Of a DNA stretch of 34,022 nucleotides, positions 1-7,803 are shown in pieces. The notes beneath the pieces were generated by a model that was given only the letters and a program-made list of their open reading frames with translations, was not told the DNA's origin and made no database searches. The stretch is from an uncultured Bacilli bacterium (GTDB lineage: Bacteria > Bacillota_I > Bacilli_A > RF39 > UBA660). Within the stretch, counting starts at the first letter, position 1; each line of letters opens with the position of its first letter. Both the position numbers and the translations under genes were made by a program. The DNA lies in the NCBI GenBank assembly GCA_934122275.1, contig CAKOWI010000010.1, forward strand, positions 1-34,022. Reading direction: 5' to 3'.

Positions 1-194
1 CATATTTCTTGTTATTTTTCAATAACTGCCACATTTAGAACTAAGTGGCACAAAAATTGGCACAAAATCTATTTTTTAACAATTATTTATTTGAACTTTA
101 TTAGCAGGATAAGAATGGTTTTCTCCAAGTATTTAAAGGACTTAATCAATTTTTAACAATTTAATTTTAATCGTTTCAAATTGTTTCAAGTCGT
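1..194. other. Gene-free left edge, possible end of an integrated element
   Basis: No intact gene is visible. On the plus strand frame 1 stays open from base 1 to a TAA at 151-153 (50 codons, no good start), so it could be the tail of a gene that begins outside the window, but its translation matches no family I recognise. The stretch holds two head-to-tail copies of TGGCACAAAAAT / TGGCACAAAAT at 46-68 and an imperfect inverted repeat TGCCAC (27-32) / GTGGCA (45-50). Short direct repeats beside a broken tRNA would fit integrase arm sites at the end of an integrated element. That reading is inference only. Confidence 0.3.
46..68. repeat. Short direct repeat TGGCACAAAAAT x2
   Basis: Two adjacent copies of a 11-12 base unit, TGGCACAAAAAT at 46-57 and TGGCACAAAAT at 58-68. 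They repeat every 12 bases, about one helical turn, as protein-binding arm sites often do. They lie about 130 bases from the broken tRNA-Trp fragment. Function is not shown. Confidence 0.5.
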
Positions 195-236
195 TAGGTT
201 TTGGAGACCATTATTATACCATTTAACTAATCCCAT
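195..236 (-). pseudogene. 5' half of a tRNA-Trp (anticodon CCA), truncated
   Basis: On the minus strand the first 42 positions of a tRNA-Trp can be laid out: 7-nt acceptor strand (236-230), T8 A9, D stem GTTA/TAAT (227-224 with 216-213, one G-T pair), D loop with A14, G18, G19 and A21, then an anticodon arm GGT-CTCCAAA-ACC with anticodon CCA at 204-202. Only the three inner pairs of the anticodon stem form. After 197 the match ends: no variable loop, no T arm with a GTTCRA-type loop, no complementary 3' acceptor strand and no CCA within the next 150 bases. It therefore looks like a tRNA broken in its anticodon stem, a common crossover site for tyrosine recombinases. A distant 3' half outside the window cannot be excluded. 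Confidence 0.6.
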
Positions 237-249
237 AAAGAACAAGTAA

Positions 250-279
250 ATTATATCACAAAAATAATATAATTTACAA
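250..279 (-). promoter_or_regulatory. Promoter for the truncated tRNA-Trp
   Basis: Minus strand TTGTAA (279-274), 18-bp spacer, TATAAT (255-250). Initiation would fall about 6-8 bases before the tRNA 5' end at 236. The -35 box overlaps the stop region of the DUF3298 gene. The promoter supports the reading that the fragment derives from a real tRNA gene. Confidence 0.5.
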
Positions 280-846
280 TAGATTATCGTAAGGAATTAA
301 TACTTTTTGTATTCCACTATAATAAGGGGCTACCTGATAATAGTCAAAAAATACCAAAAGACCATCATTAGTGAAAGCAAAATTGTTAAAGTTCTTAACA
401 TTTGGTCTTGTTCCATTTATTATCATTGATAGTGTATCTTCATTATTATTTTTATTTTCAGATATTAACTTTTCTCTAGAAAAATTAGATAACTTAATTA
501 ATATATTTGGAGCTTTATCTAGAAGAGTATTTATTGTTATTACACTTCCGTTATCTCTTATTCGTAAACTAACTAGATAATTATTTGGATGAGCTCCGCC
601 AGTATATTCACTAACTTTAAATATATAAGAGGTAATGTTATTATATCTATATTTATCATATGTGACATAAAGCGTGTAATAAATATTAAGCATTGCATTT
701 CTTTTTGAACTATTTATAAATTTATTTTCAATATTACTAATTACTTTGTATATAATTTTGTTAGCTATTTTAGGGTTTTCCACAGGATAATTTATATTAA
801 TTTTATACTTGAATTTCTCATTAATTTTAAGAATATTTTTATTCAT
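274..846 (-). CDS. DUF3298 (RsiV/PdaC-like) domain protein
   Basis: 190-aa protein whose C-terminal half has the hallmarks of DUF3298, the beta-rich domain found in the anti-sigma factor RsiV and in PdaC. These are a YTGGAHPN motif at about residues 101-108, a following strand run, and the closing pattern NFAFTNDGLLVFF...YQVAPYYSG...LIPY at about 152-186. RsiV and PdaC are membrane anchored or secreted. This protein has no signal peptide or membrane helix from its start, which is odd and may mean it acts in the cytoplasm or has lost its anchor. The start is supported by GGTGAT a few bases upstream. It is transcribed divergently from the ferritin-like gene. Molecular function is not known from the sequence. 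Confidence 0.7.
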   Translation of the reverse strand: MNKNILKINEKFKYKININYPVENPKIANKIIYKVISNIENKFINSSKRNAMLNIYYTLYVTYDKYRYNNITSYIFKVSEYTGGAHPNNYLVSLRIRDNGSVITINTLLDKAPNILIKLSNFSREKLISENKNNNEDTLSMIINGTRPNVKNFNNFAFTNDGLLVFFDYYQVAPYYSGIQKVLIPYDNLL

Positions 847-913
847 TATATATCACCAATAAATTATATGTTATTTTTATGCTTTAATATGAATATATTT
901 AACTGGTGATAAA

Positions 914-1417
914 ATGAAAGTAAATTTAGATATACCATATCCAGAAATTAGGGTAGAGGAAAAAAACTCATATTATGCAGATATATTAAGTCAGGATTAT
1001 GCTGGTAGAGTTAGTGAAACTACAGCATCCCTTCTTTATTCATATCAACATTTTGATAAGTTCAATGAAAATAAGGAATTTTCTGACACGATAGAACAAA
1101 TATCAATAGTAGAAATGAAGCATTTAGAAATTCTTGGCAAAATAATTAGATTACTTGGTAGAAACCCGGTATATAAAACTTGTGAAGCTACTAGAGGTGA
1201 ATGTATTATGTGGGAGTCTTCATACATAAACTATGATTCTGATTTAAAGGAAATGCTTAGAATAGATATGGAATCAGAAAAGGCTGCTATTAAAAATTAT
1301 GAGGAGCATAAAAATATCATCGATGATAAATATATAAAAGAAATCTTATCAAGAATTATTTTAGATGAGAAAAGACACTTAGAAATTTTTAAATCATTAT
1401 ATGAAAGTCTTTGCTAA
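914..1417 (+). CDS. Ferritin-like di-metal four-helix protein
   Basis: 167-aa cytosolic protein with the metal ligand set of the ferritin-like superfamily: E35 in helix 1, E67 and H70 (EMKH) in helix 2, E122 in helix 3, E152 and H155 (DEKRH) in helix 4. This is a two-ExxH four-helix bundle binding two Fe or Mn ions. The N-terminal layout (PYPEIRV... then VSETTASLLYSYQ) recalls the manganese-catalase/CotJC group and small rubrerythrin-like proteins more than true 24-mer ferritins. A role in peroxide or metal handling is therefore likely. No rubredoxin Cys domain is present; the few cysteines are scattered. Ribosome binding site GGTGAT lies 5 bases before the ATG. The gene ends inside a strong terminator and appears monocistronic, divergent from the DUF3298 gene. 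Confidence 0.8.
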   Translation: MKVNLDIPYPEIRVEEKNSYYADILSQDYAGRVSETTASLLYSYQHFDKFNENKEFSDTIEQISIVEMKHLEILGKIIRLLGRNPVYKTCEATRGECIMWESSYINYDSDLKEMLRIDMESEKAAIKNYEEHKNIIDDKYIKEILSRIILDEKRHLEIFKSLYESLC

Positions 1418-1430
1418 TAAAGACTTTTTT
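1404..1430 (+). terminator. Intrinsic terminator of the ferritin-like gene
   Basis: Stem AAAGTCTTT (1404-1412) / AAAGACTTT (1419-1427) with a 6-base loop and a T run to 1430. The stop codon TAA (1415-1417) lies in the loop. Confidence 0.9.
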
Positions 1431-1515
1431 GTATATAAATGTAAAATTAGTTAAAATGAAACAATAATTATGTGATTTATATAATCTTTTTGATAAAATT
1501 AATGTAGGTGATTTC

Positions 1516-2247
1516 ATGAAAAATTTAGTTAACTTCGAAAGTCATTATATATTAATTTTGCTAGCTATGATACCATCTTTTATAATTGCATTTATTATAT
1601 ATAAGAGGGATAAAATAGAAAAAGAACCTATACTTCTTTTAATTAAATTATTTATATTTGGTATATTATCATCTGGTGTTGCACTTTTTTTCGAAATATA
1701 TTTAGAAAAACTATTACCATTTTTGGATAATAATGATAACTTTGACATTATCGTTAGATCATTTTTCTTAGTGGCTTTAGTTGAAGAATTTGTTAAATGG
1801 TTTTTTATGTATGTTTTTTGTTGGGCCAAAGAAGATTTTAACTATACTTATGATTCGATTGTTTATGCCGTTTTTGTTTCACTTGGTTTTGCAACAGCAG
1901 AAAATATAGTGGCTGTTTTAGCTAACAATAATAATGTTTTACTTTTAATTAAAAGAAGTTTACTAACAGTTCCAGCTCATGCTTTTTTTGCTATATCATC
2001 TGGATATTATTTTGGTCTTGCTAAAAAATTTGATTCTAGAAACTGGATTAAAAGAAAGAATAAATATCTTGCCTTAAGTATTTTAGTTCCTATACTTATT
2101 CATGGATTATTTGATAGTTTATTACTTTTATATGATAAAGTGCCTTTAATTTTAATAATCGCATTTGCAATATATTTGCTAATTTCATCAGTAAGTAAAG
2201 TAATATATGTATCAAAAAATTCGAAAAAAATAAAAGATACTAATTGA
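1516..2247 (+). CDS. PrsW family intramembrane metalloprotease
   Basis: 243-aa polytopic membrane protein with about seven or eight hydrophobic segments. The family's active-site motifs are all present: EExxK (E90, E91, K94), the FATAEN segment (E129), PAHAFF (H155) and HGLFD (H196, D200), all at membrane positions. PrsW in Bacillus makes the site-1 cut in the anti-sigma factor RsiW; relatives are grouped with CPBP/Abi-type proteases. The target here is unknown. An RsiV-like DUF3298 protein is encoded two genes upstream, but it has no membrane anchor, so a link is speculative. Ribosome binding site TAGGTGAT precedes the ATG. The gene converges on and overlaps by 8 bases the carboxypeptidase gene on the other strand. 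Confidence 0.88.
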   Translation: MKNLVNFESHYILILLAMIPSFIIAFIIYKRDKIEKEPILLLIKLFIFGILSSGVALFFEIYLEKLLPFLDNNDNFDIIVRSFFLVALVEEFVKWFFMYVFCWAKEDFNYTYDSIVYAVFVSLGFATAENIVAVLANNNNVLLLIKRSLLTVPAHAFFAISSGYYFGLAKKFDSRNWIKRKNKYLALSILVPILIHGLFDSLLLLYDKVPLILIIAFAIYLLISSVSKVIYVSKNSKKIKDTN

Positions 2248-3094
2248 TAGTACCTTCATAGTATTCTTCTAGTGTTAGCATATTTTTCTTTAGATATTTA
2301 GCTAAATTCTTTCCTACATATCTTAAATGCCATGGCTCGTAATTATATCCTGTAATGGTTTCTTTTTCCTTTGAATATCTAATTATAAATCCGTATAAAT
2401 AAGCTATATTTTCTATATAGAAATATTCATCACTATTATAATCTGTTTTATATGAATTTTTATTTGAGGATATAACAAAGTCAAAAGCTAATCCGGCATT
2501 ATGTTCTGAAGTTCCAGCTTTAGCAACGTAGGATTCAGCATAACTTTTTCCACGTTCCTTCATATACTCAAAGTATATATTATTAGATTCATCAAATGTT
2601 CTAAATCCACTTCTAATATTTATGTAATATCCTCTTTCAAGTAAATTCTTTTTAAGATTTAAGTAATTTTCATATGTTTCTTTTTCTAGTTTAATGTTTT
2701 TAAATAAATTATCTTGTACATCAATAATTTCATAATTACTTAAATACTCTTCATCTATAGGATTAGCTTTATTAATAAGTATTTCATATTTATTAGGAGA
2801 TTTTACCTCAATTGTTGTAAGGTCATTGCTATAAGAATTTAATTTTTCATTAACCTCTTTTTTGGCCTTTTCACTCATAACATTTGCTTTAATTTTAAAT
2901 ATTTCGTTTTCTTTTTGAAAAACAACACCTAAAAAGAAACTTAATATGAACAATGAAATAATAAAGCTGTGACCAACTATTTTTTTATAAAGTTTTGGCT
3001 TTATTTTTTTTGAAGCTTCTTTTAATACTACCTTTTCAGCATCACTTTCAAAAAGAAATTCTGTTTTATAGATATCATTTTTGTTATTCTTCAT
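2240..3094 (-). CDS. Membrane-anchored D,D-carboxypeptidase, M15B (VanY/LdcB-like)
   Basis: 284-aa protein if started at the ATG at 3094, which has AGGA nine bases upstream. An in-frame ATG at 3112 lies almost on the -10 box (TATAAT) and is less likely. A short cytosolic tail is followed by one membrane helix (about residues 41-59), a stalk, and an extracellular peptidase domain. Zinc and catalytic motifs are complete: SGFRTF near 162-167, SEHNAGLAFD with H198 and D205, and EPWH with E253 and H256. The family trims D-Ala or related residues from peptidoglycan stem peptides (VanY, LdcB, DacB-type). Presence of this enzyme indicates a peptidoglycan wall. Whether it is a D,D- or L,D-enzyme cannot be decided from sequence. 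Confidence 0.88.
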   Translation of the reverse strand: MKNNKNDIYKTEFLFESDAEKVVLKEASKKIKPKLYKKIVGHSFIISLFILSFFLGVVFQKENEIFKIKANVMSEKAKKEVNEKLNSYSNDLTTIEVKSPNKYEILINKANPIDEEYLSNYEIIDVQDNLFKNIKLEKETYENYLNLKKNLLERGYYINIRSGFRTFDESNNIYFEYMKERGKSYAESYVAKAGTSEHNAGLAFDFVISSNKNSYKTDYNSDEYFYIENIAYLYGFIIRYSKEKETITGYNYEPWHLRYVGKNLAKYLKKNMLTLEEYYEGTIN

Positions 3095-3154
3095 AATACA
3101 CAGTCCTATCATAATGATTATAACACATTAAACATTAAAATCAATATTGGTTTA

Positions 3155-3184
3155 TTTACTTAATTAGTACATACATGGTATAAT
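3155..3184 (+). promoter_or_regulatory. Promoter for the polyprenyl synthase gene
   Basis: TTTACT (3155-3160), 18-bp spacer, extended -10 TGGTATAAT (TATAAT at 3179-3184). The -35 is weak but the extended -10 is strong. Confidence 0.6.
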
Positions 3185-3204
3185 CTATCAGAAGGGTGAA
3201 TGAA

Positions 3205-4230
3205 ATGAATAATAATTTATTAAATGAAAGCAAAAAAAAAATAGAAAATAAAATAAACGAAATACTTGATAATGAAATAGAAAAGTATAGTGATAATGAA
3301 TTTATAAAGTCTTCTATAGAAGAACTTAAAAGATTATCACAAGGTGGAAAAAGAGTAAGAGGATATCTTGTAAAACTTGGACAAATGTTATTTGGTATAG
3401 ATGATGATTCTTATATTGATATAGCAGCAGCTTTAGAAATATTTCAGACTGCAATACTTATTCATGATGATATAATTGATGAAGCTGATAAAAGAAGAGG
3501 AATGCAGACTATAAACTCAAAGTATCCAGGTCACATAGGAATAGCTAAAGGTATTTGTATTGGGGATTTAGGATTTTTTATTTCATACAGAATCATTAAT
3601 AATTCTAGTATTAGTAAAGAACTAAAAAATGAAATAACGAAAATATATTCTAAAACACTACATAATACGGTAAATGGTGAAATAGTTGATGTTGAATTAC
3701 CATTAAAGGATATGAATTATCACAAGAATATGAGTGAAAAAATAATATATGATATATACATTAATAAAACAGCATGGTATACAATAATTGGACCTATATT
3801 AATTGGTGCAGCAAGTGCTAATGCATCAGATGAAGATAAAGAAAAATTAATTCAAGCAGGTACTAATTTGGGTATTGCATTTCAAATAAAGGATGATTTG
3901 CTTGGATTATATTCAGAGAATGATAGCATGGGAAAAACTTTAAATGACATAAAAGAGGGAAAACAAACCATTATTTATAAATATGCTATAGATCATGCTA
4001 ACCGTGATGAACTTGAAATAATAAATAAGTACTATGGTAATTTAAACGTTACAGAAGAGGAAAATAAGATAATAACCGATTTATTCATTAAATTGAAGGC
4101 TAAGGAAAATGCAGAAGAATTAGTTTTAAAATATACTAATGATGGTATTGATATAATAAATAGTATGGATGTTAAAAATAAGGATTTATTTACTGGATTT
4201 GCTAATTATTTATTAAAAAGAGATAATTAA
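3205..4230 (+). CDS. Polyprenyl (isoprenyl) diphosphate synthase
   Basis: 341 aa from ATG 3205, preceded by AAGGGTGA; an in-frame GTG at 3196 sits inside that ribosome binding site. The protein adds isopentenyl diphosphate units to allylic diphosphates in the cytosol. GGKRVRG near 47-53 binds pyrophosphate, and the first Asp-rich motif DDIID is at 88-92. The second motif is FQIKDDLLG (D230, D231), with Gly in place of the third Asp. This DDxxG form also occurs in many geranylgeranyl- and longer-chain synthases of the IdsA type, so it need not be inactivating. The KT/KGKQT loop around 242-255 is present. Chain length and the product (quinone side chain, undecaprenyl precursor or other lipid) cannot be read reliably. 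The gene is followed closely by secG. Confidence 0.85.
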   Translation: MNNNLLNESKKKIENKINEILDNEIEKYSDNEFIKSSIEELKRLSQGGKRVRGYLVKLGQMLFGIDDDSYIDIAAALEIFQTAILIHDDIIDEADKRRGMQTINSKYPGHIGIAKGICIGDLGFFISYRIINNSSISKELKNEITKIYSKTLHNTVNGEIVDVELPLKDMNYHKNMSEKIIYDIYINKTAWYTIIGPILIGAASANASDEDKEKLIQAGTNLGIAFQIKDDLLGLYSENDSMGKTLNDIKEGKQTIIYKYAIDHANRDELEIINKYYGNLNVTEEENKIITDLFIKLKAKENAEELVLKYTNDGIDIINSMDVKNKDLFTGFANYLLKRDN

Positions 4231-4286
4231 TTTGATATTTATTTAGTATTATGGTAAACTAATAGTAGTTTTAAGGAGGAATGATT

Positions 4287-4496
4287 ATGTTAACAATGTT
4301 ACTTATAGTATCAGTATTACTAATTATAATTGTTTTGTTACAAAGTGGTAAGGCTGAATCAGGAAACATAATATCTGGTGGAAACTCTGATTTATTTATG
4401 AATAGAAAAGAACGTGGTGGAGAATTATTTATAACTAGACTTACTTATGTACTAGGAATTGTGTTTTTTATATTGTGTATAGTAATAGACATGTAA
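4287..4496 (+). CDS. secG: SecG, Sec translocon subunit
   Basis: 69 aa from ATG 4287. The ATG at 4281 abuts the AAGGAGGA ribosome binding site, whereas 4287 is 7 bases away, so the shorter form is preferred. The shape is that of SecG: an N-terminal hydrophobic helix with the LLIIIVLLQSGKAESG turn, a glycine-rich cytoplasmic loop (ISGGNSDLF) and a second helix at the C-terminus. SecG assists SecYE in protein export. The order secG then rnr then smpB is the usual one in Bacilli. A terminator-like hairpin follows the gene. Confidence 0.92.
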   Translation: MLTMLLIVSVLLIIIVLLQSGKAESGNIISGGNSDLFMNRKERGGELFITRLTYVLGIVFFILCIVIDM

Positions 4497-4500
4497 TATA

Positions 4501-4528
4501 AAAAAAGGCTTGTAAAGGTCTTTTTTTG
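4501..4528 (+). terminator. Terminator after secG
   Basis: AAAAAAGGC (4501-4509) can pair with GTCTTTTTT (one G-T pair) across an 8-base loop, followed by more T. The stem is A/T rich, so read-through into rnr is likely. Confidence 0.6.
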
Positions 4529-4537
4529 CTTTATAAT
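4510..4537 (+). promoter_or_regulatory. Promoter for rnr
   Basis: TTGTAA (4510-4515), 16-bp spacer, TATAAT (4532-4537). The -35 lies in the loop of the preceding terminator. Confidence 0.5.
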
Positions 4538-4556
4538 ATAAATAGAGGTGTTTAAC

Positions 4557-6692
4557 ATGAAAGATAAAATATTAAGTGTTTTAAAACGAGAAGAAAAATC
4601 ATATACAGTAATTGAACTTAAAGATATATTAGGATTAAGTACTACAGAAGAAATAGAGTCTTTACTAAAAGAATTAAATGATTTAGAAAGCAATTTAGTT
4701 ATATATCATACTAACAAAGATAAATATATGGCATTAGAATATAGTCATTTAAAAAAGGGAAAATTATCTTTGTCAGAAAAGGGATATGGTTTTATACTTA
4801 TGGAAAATGAACCTGACATATATGTAGCTGGTTCCAACATTAATGGTGCTGCTGATGGTGATATGGTAGTAGCAGAAATAATAGATAAGAACTCTGGAGC
4901 TAAATTAGAGGGAAGAATATTAAGAATAGCAGCTAGAAGTTATGGACCAATAGTAGGTGAGTATGTAAGTAATAATGGAAAACCAACAGTTATTCCTAAT
5001 GATAAAAAAATTAAGCAAAAAATAGTTTTAACAAAAGAAAGTACTAAAGATGCAGTAGATGGCCATATTGTTGTTTTAAATGTAATTAAGGAATTAGATA
5101 GAAATACTATTCTAGCAGAAATTACAACTATAATAGGTCATAAAAATGATGTAGGGGTGGATACTCTTGCAATAGTTTATAAACATATGTTTTCACCAAA
5201 GTTTCCAGATGAAGTTTTAGAAGAAGTTAAGTCAATACCAGATGAAGTATCAGAAGAAGAAATAGTAGGTAGAAAAGATTTTAGAGATGAAGTTATATTT
5301 ACTATAGATGGTGATGATACTAAAGATATAGATGATGCTATATCAATTAAAAAGTTGGATAATGGTAATTATGAATTAGGTGTTCATATAGCAGATGTAT
5401 CTTATTATGTTAAACCAGGAACTAAATTATATGATGAAGCTTATGAAAGAGGTACTAGTGTATATTTAGTAGATAGAGTTATTCCTATGTTGCCTCATAA
5501 ATTATCAAATGGTATTTGTTCATTAAACCCGAATACAGTTAGATTAACTGAAAGTTGTGTTATGGAAATTGATAAAAAAGGTAACGTAGTATCACATGAA
5601 ATATATCAAAGTGTTATAAAATCAAGAATTCAAATGACATATAAAAAGGTTAATAAATGGTTAGAAGAAGGAATTATATGCGAGGGATATGAACCATACG
5701 TAGATAAATTAACCATTATGAAAGAGTTAGCAGATATATTAAGAAGTAATAGAGAAAGAAGAGGATCAATTGATTTTGATACTGATGAAGCTAAAATAAT
5801 TGCAGACGAAAACGGTAAACCAATAGATGTAGTATTAAGAAATCGCGGAGTTGGTGAAAAATTAATAGAAGATTTTATGATAGTTGCTAATGAAACAGTT
5901 GCATCACATATTTTCTGGATGAACTTACCTTTTGTATATCGTGTTCATGGTACTCCAAGAGAAGATAAAATAAATGAATTTTTAGATTTTATAGGTACAC
6001 TAGGATATAAGATAACTGGAAAAGTTAATATTAAGTATCCGTCTTCTATACAAAATGTCTTGTTACAATTGAAGGATAAAAAAGAATATAAAATATTGTC
6101 TTCTTTGTTACTAAGAGCAATGCAAAAGGCAGTATATCAACCAGAGAACATAGGCCACTTTGGAATAGCTAGTAAGGTATATACTCACTTTACTTCACCA
6201 ATTAGAAGATTCCCAGATACAACCGTTCATAGATTACTTAGAACTTATCTTTTTGAAAATGACGAATCTAATAAAACGATAGATTATTTTAAAGAATATT
6301 TACCGGTTTTAGCGGAACATGCGTCTATTAAAGAAAGAGATGCCATAGAGTGTGAAAGAGAAGTTGAAGATATGAAGATGGCAGAATATATGATGGATCA
6401 TATTGGAGAAGAATTTAGTGGAATGATAAGTGGAGTTACATCTTTTGGATTATTTGTAGAACTTCCTAACATGATAGAAGGTTTAGTACATATAAGTGAT
6501 ATTTCAGGGGATTACTTTAACTATGATGAAAAAAGTATGTCTTTAGTTGGTCAAAAATCAAAAAAGAGATATAGAATTGGGGATGAAGTAAAGGTAGTTG
6601 TAAAATCAGCATCAAAAGAAGAAGCATTTATTGATTTTGAAATAAAGGAAGAAAAGAATGAGAACGAAGAGAAAGTTGAAAAAGTGGGTTAA
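4557..6692 (+). CDS. rnr: Ribonuclease R
   Basis: 711 aa from ATG 4557 with AGAGGTG upstream; an in-frame GTG at 4548 overlaps that ribosome binding site. It is a processive 3'-5' exoribonuclease that degrades structured RNA and, with tmRNA-SmpB, non-stop mRNA. Domain order: N-terminal winged helix (about 1-60), cold-shock domains with YGFILMENEPDIYV near 77, then the RNB catalytic domain. RNB starts near 243 (DFRDEVIF then DGDDTKDIDDAISI, the Mg2+-binding Asp cluster) and includes HFTSPIRRFPD near 545. An S1 domain at about 616-698 (SGMISGVTSFGLFVEL) follows. Length is normal. Its last 35 bases overlap the CapA-like gene, and smpB follows, the classical linkage. Confidence 0.96.
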   Translation: MKDKILSVLKREEKSYTVIELKDILGLSTTEEIESLLKELNDLESNLVIYHTNKDKYMALEYSHLKKGKLSLSEKGYGFILMENEPDIYVAGSNINGAADGDMVVAEIIDKNSGAKLEGRILRIAARSYGPIVGEYVSNNGKPTVIPNDKKIKQKIVLTKESTKDAVDGHIVVLNVIKELDRNTILAEITTIIGHKNDVGVDTLAIVYKHMFSPKFPDEVLEEVKSIPDEVSEEEIVGRKDFRDEVIFTIDGDDTKDIDDAISIKKLDNGNYELGVHIADVSYYVKPGTKLYDEAYERGTSVYLVDRVIPMLPHKLSNGICSLNPNTVRLTESCVMEIDKKGNVVSHEIYQSVIKSRIQMTYKKVNKWLEEGIICEGYEPYVDKLTIMKELADILRSNRERRGSIDFDTDEAKIIADENGKPIDVVLRNRGVGEKLIEDFMIVANETVASHIFWMNLPFVYRVHGTPREDKINEFLDFIGTLGYKITGKVNIKYPSSIQNVLLQLKDKKEYKILSSLLLRAMQKAVYQPENIGHFGIASKVYTHFTSPIRRFPDTTVHRLLRTYLFENDESNKTIDYFKEYLPVLAEHASIKERDAIECEREVEDMKMAEYMMDHIGEEFSGMISGVTSFGLFVELPNMIEGLVHISDISGDYFNYDEKSMSLVGQKSKKRYRIGDEVKVVVKSASKEEAFIDFEIKEEKNENEEKVEKVG

Positions 6693-7803
6693 GGTGTTAC
6701 TAATATTAATCCTATTATCATTATTTGGATTGATATTATTAAGTCTTAAACCAAGTGGTAAAAAAGAAAATACTAAAAAAAGTAGTACAACAAGTAAGAC
6801 AACAGAAAAGAAGCCATCAAATGAATTATCAATGGTATTAGTTGGAGATTGTTTAATACATAGATATGTATATACAGATGCATCTAATAATGATGGAACT
6901 TATTCTTTTAGTAAGATGTTTACTGAAGTGTCTGATTTAATTAAAGATCATGATTTAGCATATTATAATCAAGAGAGCAATATAGGTGGTAAATCGCTTG
7001 GATTATCTGCATATCCTAGGTTTAATTCACCAGAAGAAATTGGTGATGATATGTTAAACCTTGGATTTAATTTAATAAGTTTAGCTAATAATCACACTAT
7101 GGACAAGGGTGAAAAAGGAGTAATAAATTCAGTTAACTACTGGAAAACTAAGCAAGGAGTTTATTATACAGGAGAAGCATTATCTTGGGAAGATAGAGAA
7201 AGTAACATTAAAGTGCTAGAAAAAAACGGCATAAAATATGCATTTTTCTCTTATACAACCGTAACAAATGGCTTATTACCGCCAACAGGTAAAGAATATT
7301 TAACTAATATATATTCAAAAGAAAAAGCACAAAACGACATAAATAAAGTAAGGGATAAGGCTGACTTTATAATAGTTGCAATGCACTGGGGGGAAGAATA
7401 TACCACTAATCCTAGTTTGAATCAAAAACAAGTTGCAAGTGATTTATCAAAAATGGGAGTTAACTTAATTGTTGGTAATCATGCACACTCTCTTCAGCCA
7501 GTAGAAATGATAAATGATACGTTAGTATTTTATGCTCTTGGTAACTTTATAGCAGCACAAGATACAGTAGATAAACAAACTGGTGCAATAGTATCTTTGA
7601 ATGTAAAAAAAGATAATAATGGCAAAATAACGTTTAATAACGTAAAAGCTGATCTTATATATACATACTTTAAGAATGCTACTAATTTTAAAGTATATCC
7701 GTATACTAAACTAAATAACAGTTTATTAAATGGGTATGAAAAGTATTATGATAAGTATAAAGCAGTACTTACTAGATATTCAAATGTAGTAGAGGTGAAA
7801 TAA
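6658..7803 (+). CDS. CapA family metallophosphatase-like membrane protein
   Basis: 381 aa. A basic start and one membrane helix (about 10-29) are followed by a Lys/Ser/Thr-rich linker and an extracellular CapA/PgsA domain: MVLVGDC near 58, NLISLANNHTMDKG near 139-152, AMHWGEEY near 241-248 and VGNHAHSLQPVE near 271-282. These His/Asp/Asn motifs form a calcineurin-like metal site. Family members are tied to poly-gamma-glutamate or capsule synthesis, but most stand-alone copies have no known substrate. No pgsBC genes lie nearby, so capsule synthesis is not supported here. It is unusual to find it wedged between rnr and smpB. It overlaps rnr by 35 bases (AAGGAAG precedes its ATG) and its TAA shares one base with the smpB ATG, so the three genes are translationally coupled. 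Confidence 0.85.
   Translation: MRTKRKLKKWVKVLLILILLSLFGLILLSLKPSGKKENTKKSSTTSKTTEKKPSNELSMVLVGDCLIHRYVYTDASNNDGTYSFSKMFTEVSDLIKDHDLAYYNQESNIGGKSLGLSAYPRFNSPEEIGDDMLNLGFNLISLANNHTMDKGEKGVINSVNYWKTKQGVYYTGEALSWEDRESNIKVLEKNGIKYAFFSYTTVTNGLLPPTGKEYLTNIYSKEKAQNDINKVRDKADFIIVAMHWGEEYTTNPSLNQKQVASDLSKMGVNLIVGNHAHSLQPVEMINDTLVFYALGNFIAAQDTVDKQTGAIVSLNVKKDNNGKITFNNVKADLIYTYFKNATNFKVYPYTKLNNSLLNGYEKYYDKYKAVLTRYSNVVEVK

Noticed and set aside
1..153. 50-codon open frame at the left edge as an integrase C-terminus
   Set aside because: No recognisable catalytic Tyr region or family pattern; kept only as a possible gene tail in the edge description.
195..236. tRNA-Trp interrupted by a group I intron
   Set aside because: No 3' exon or intron core pairing is visible in the 194 bases available downstream; a break by recombination is simpler, though the left flank is not seen.
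371..580. 69-codon plus-strand frame opposite the DUF3298 gene
   Set aside because: Shadow of the minus-strand gene, which has clear DUF3298 motifs; its membrane-like composition results from AT-rich antisense reading.
775..795. TTTTCCACAGGATAA as a DnaA box or origin signal
   Set aside because: Single imperfect match inside a coding region, no cluster of boxes and no dnaA/dnaN nearby.
3896..3915. Loss of the third Asp in the second motif of the polyprenyl synthase as an inactivating change
   Set aside because: DDLLG forms are known in active IdsA-type synthases, and all other motifs are intact.
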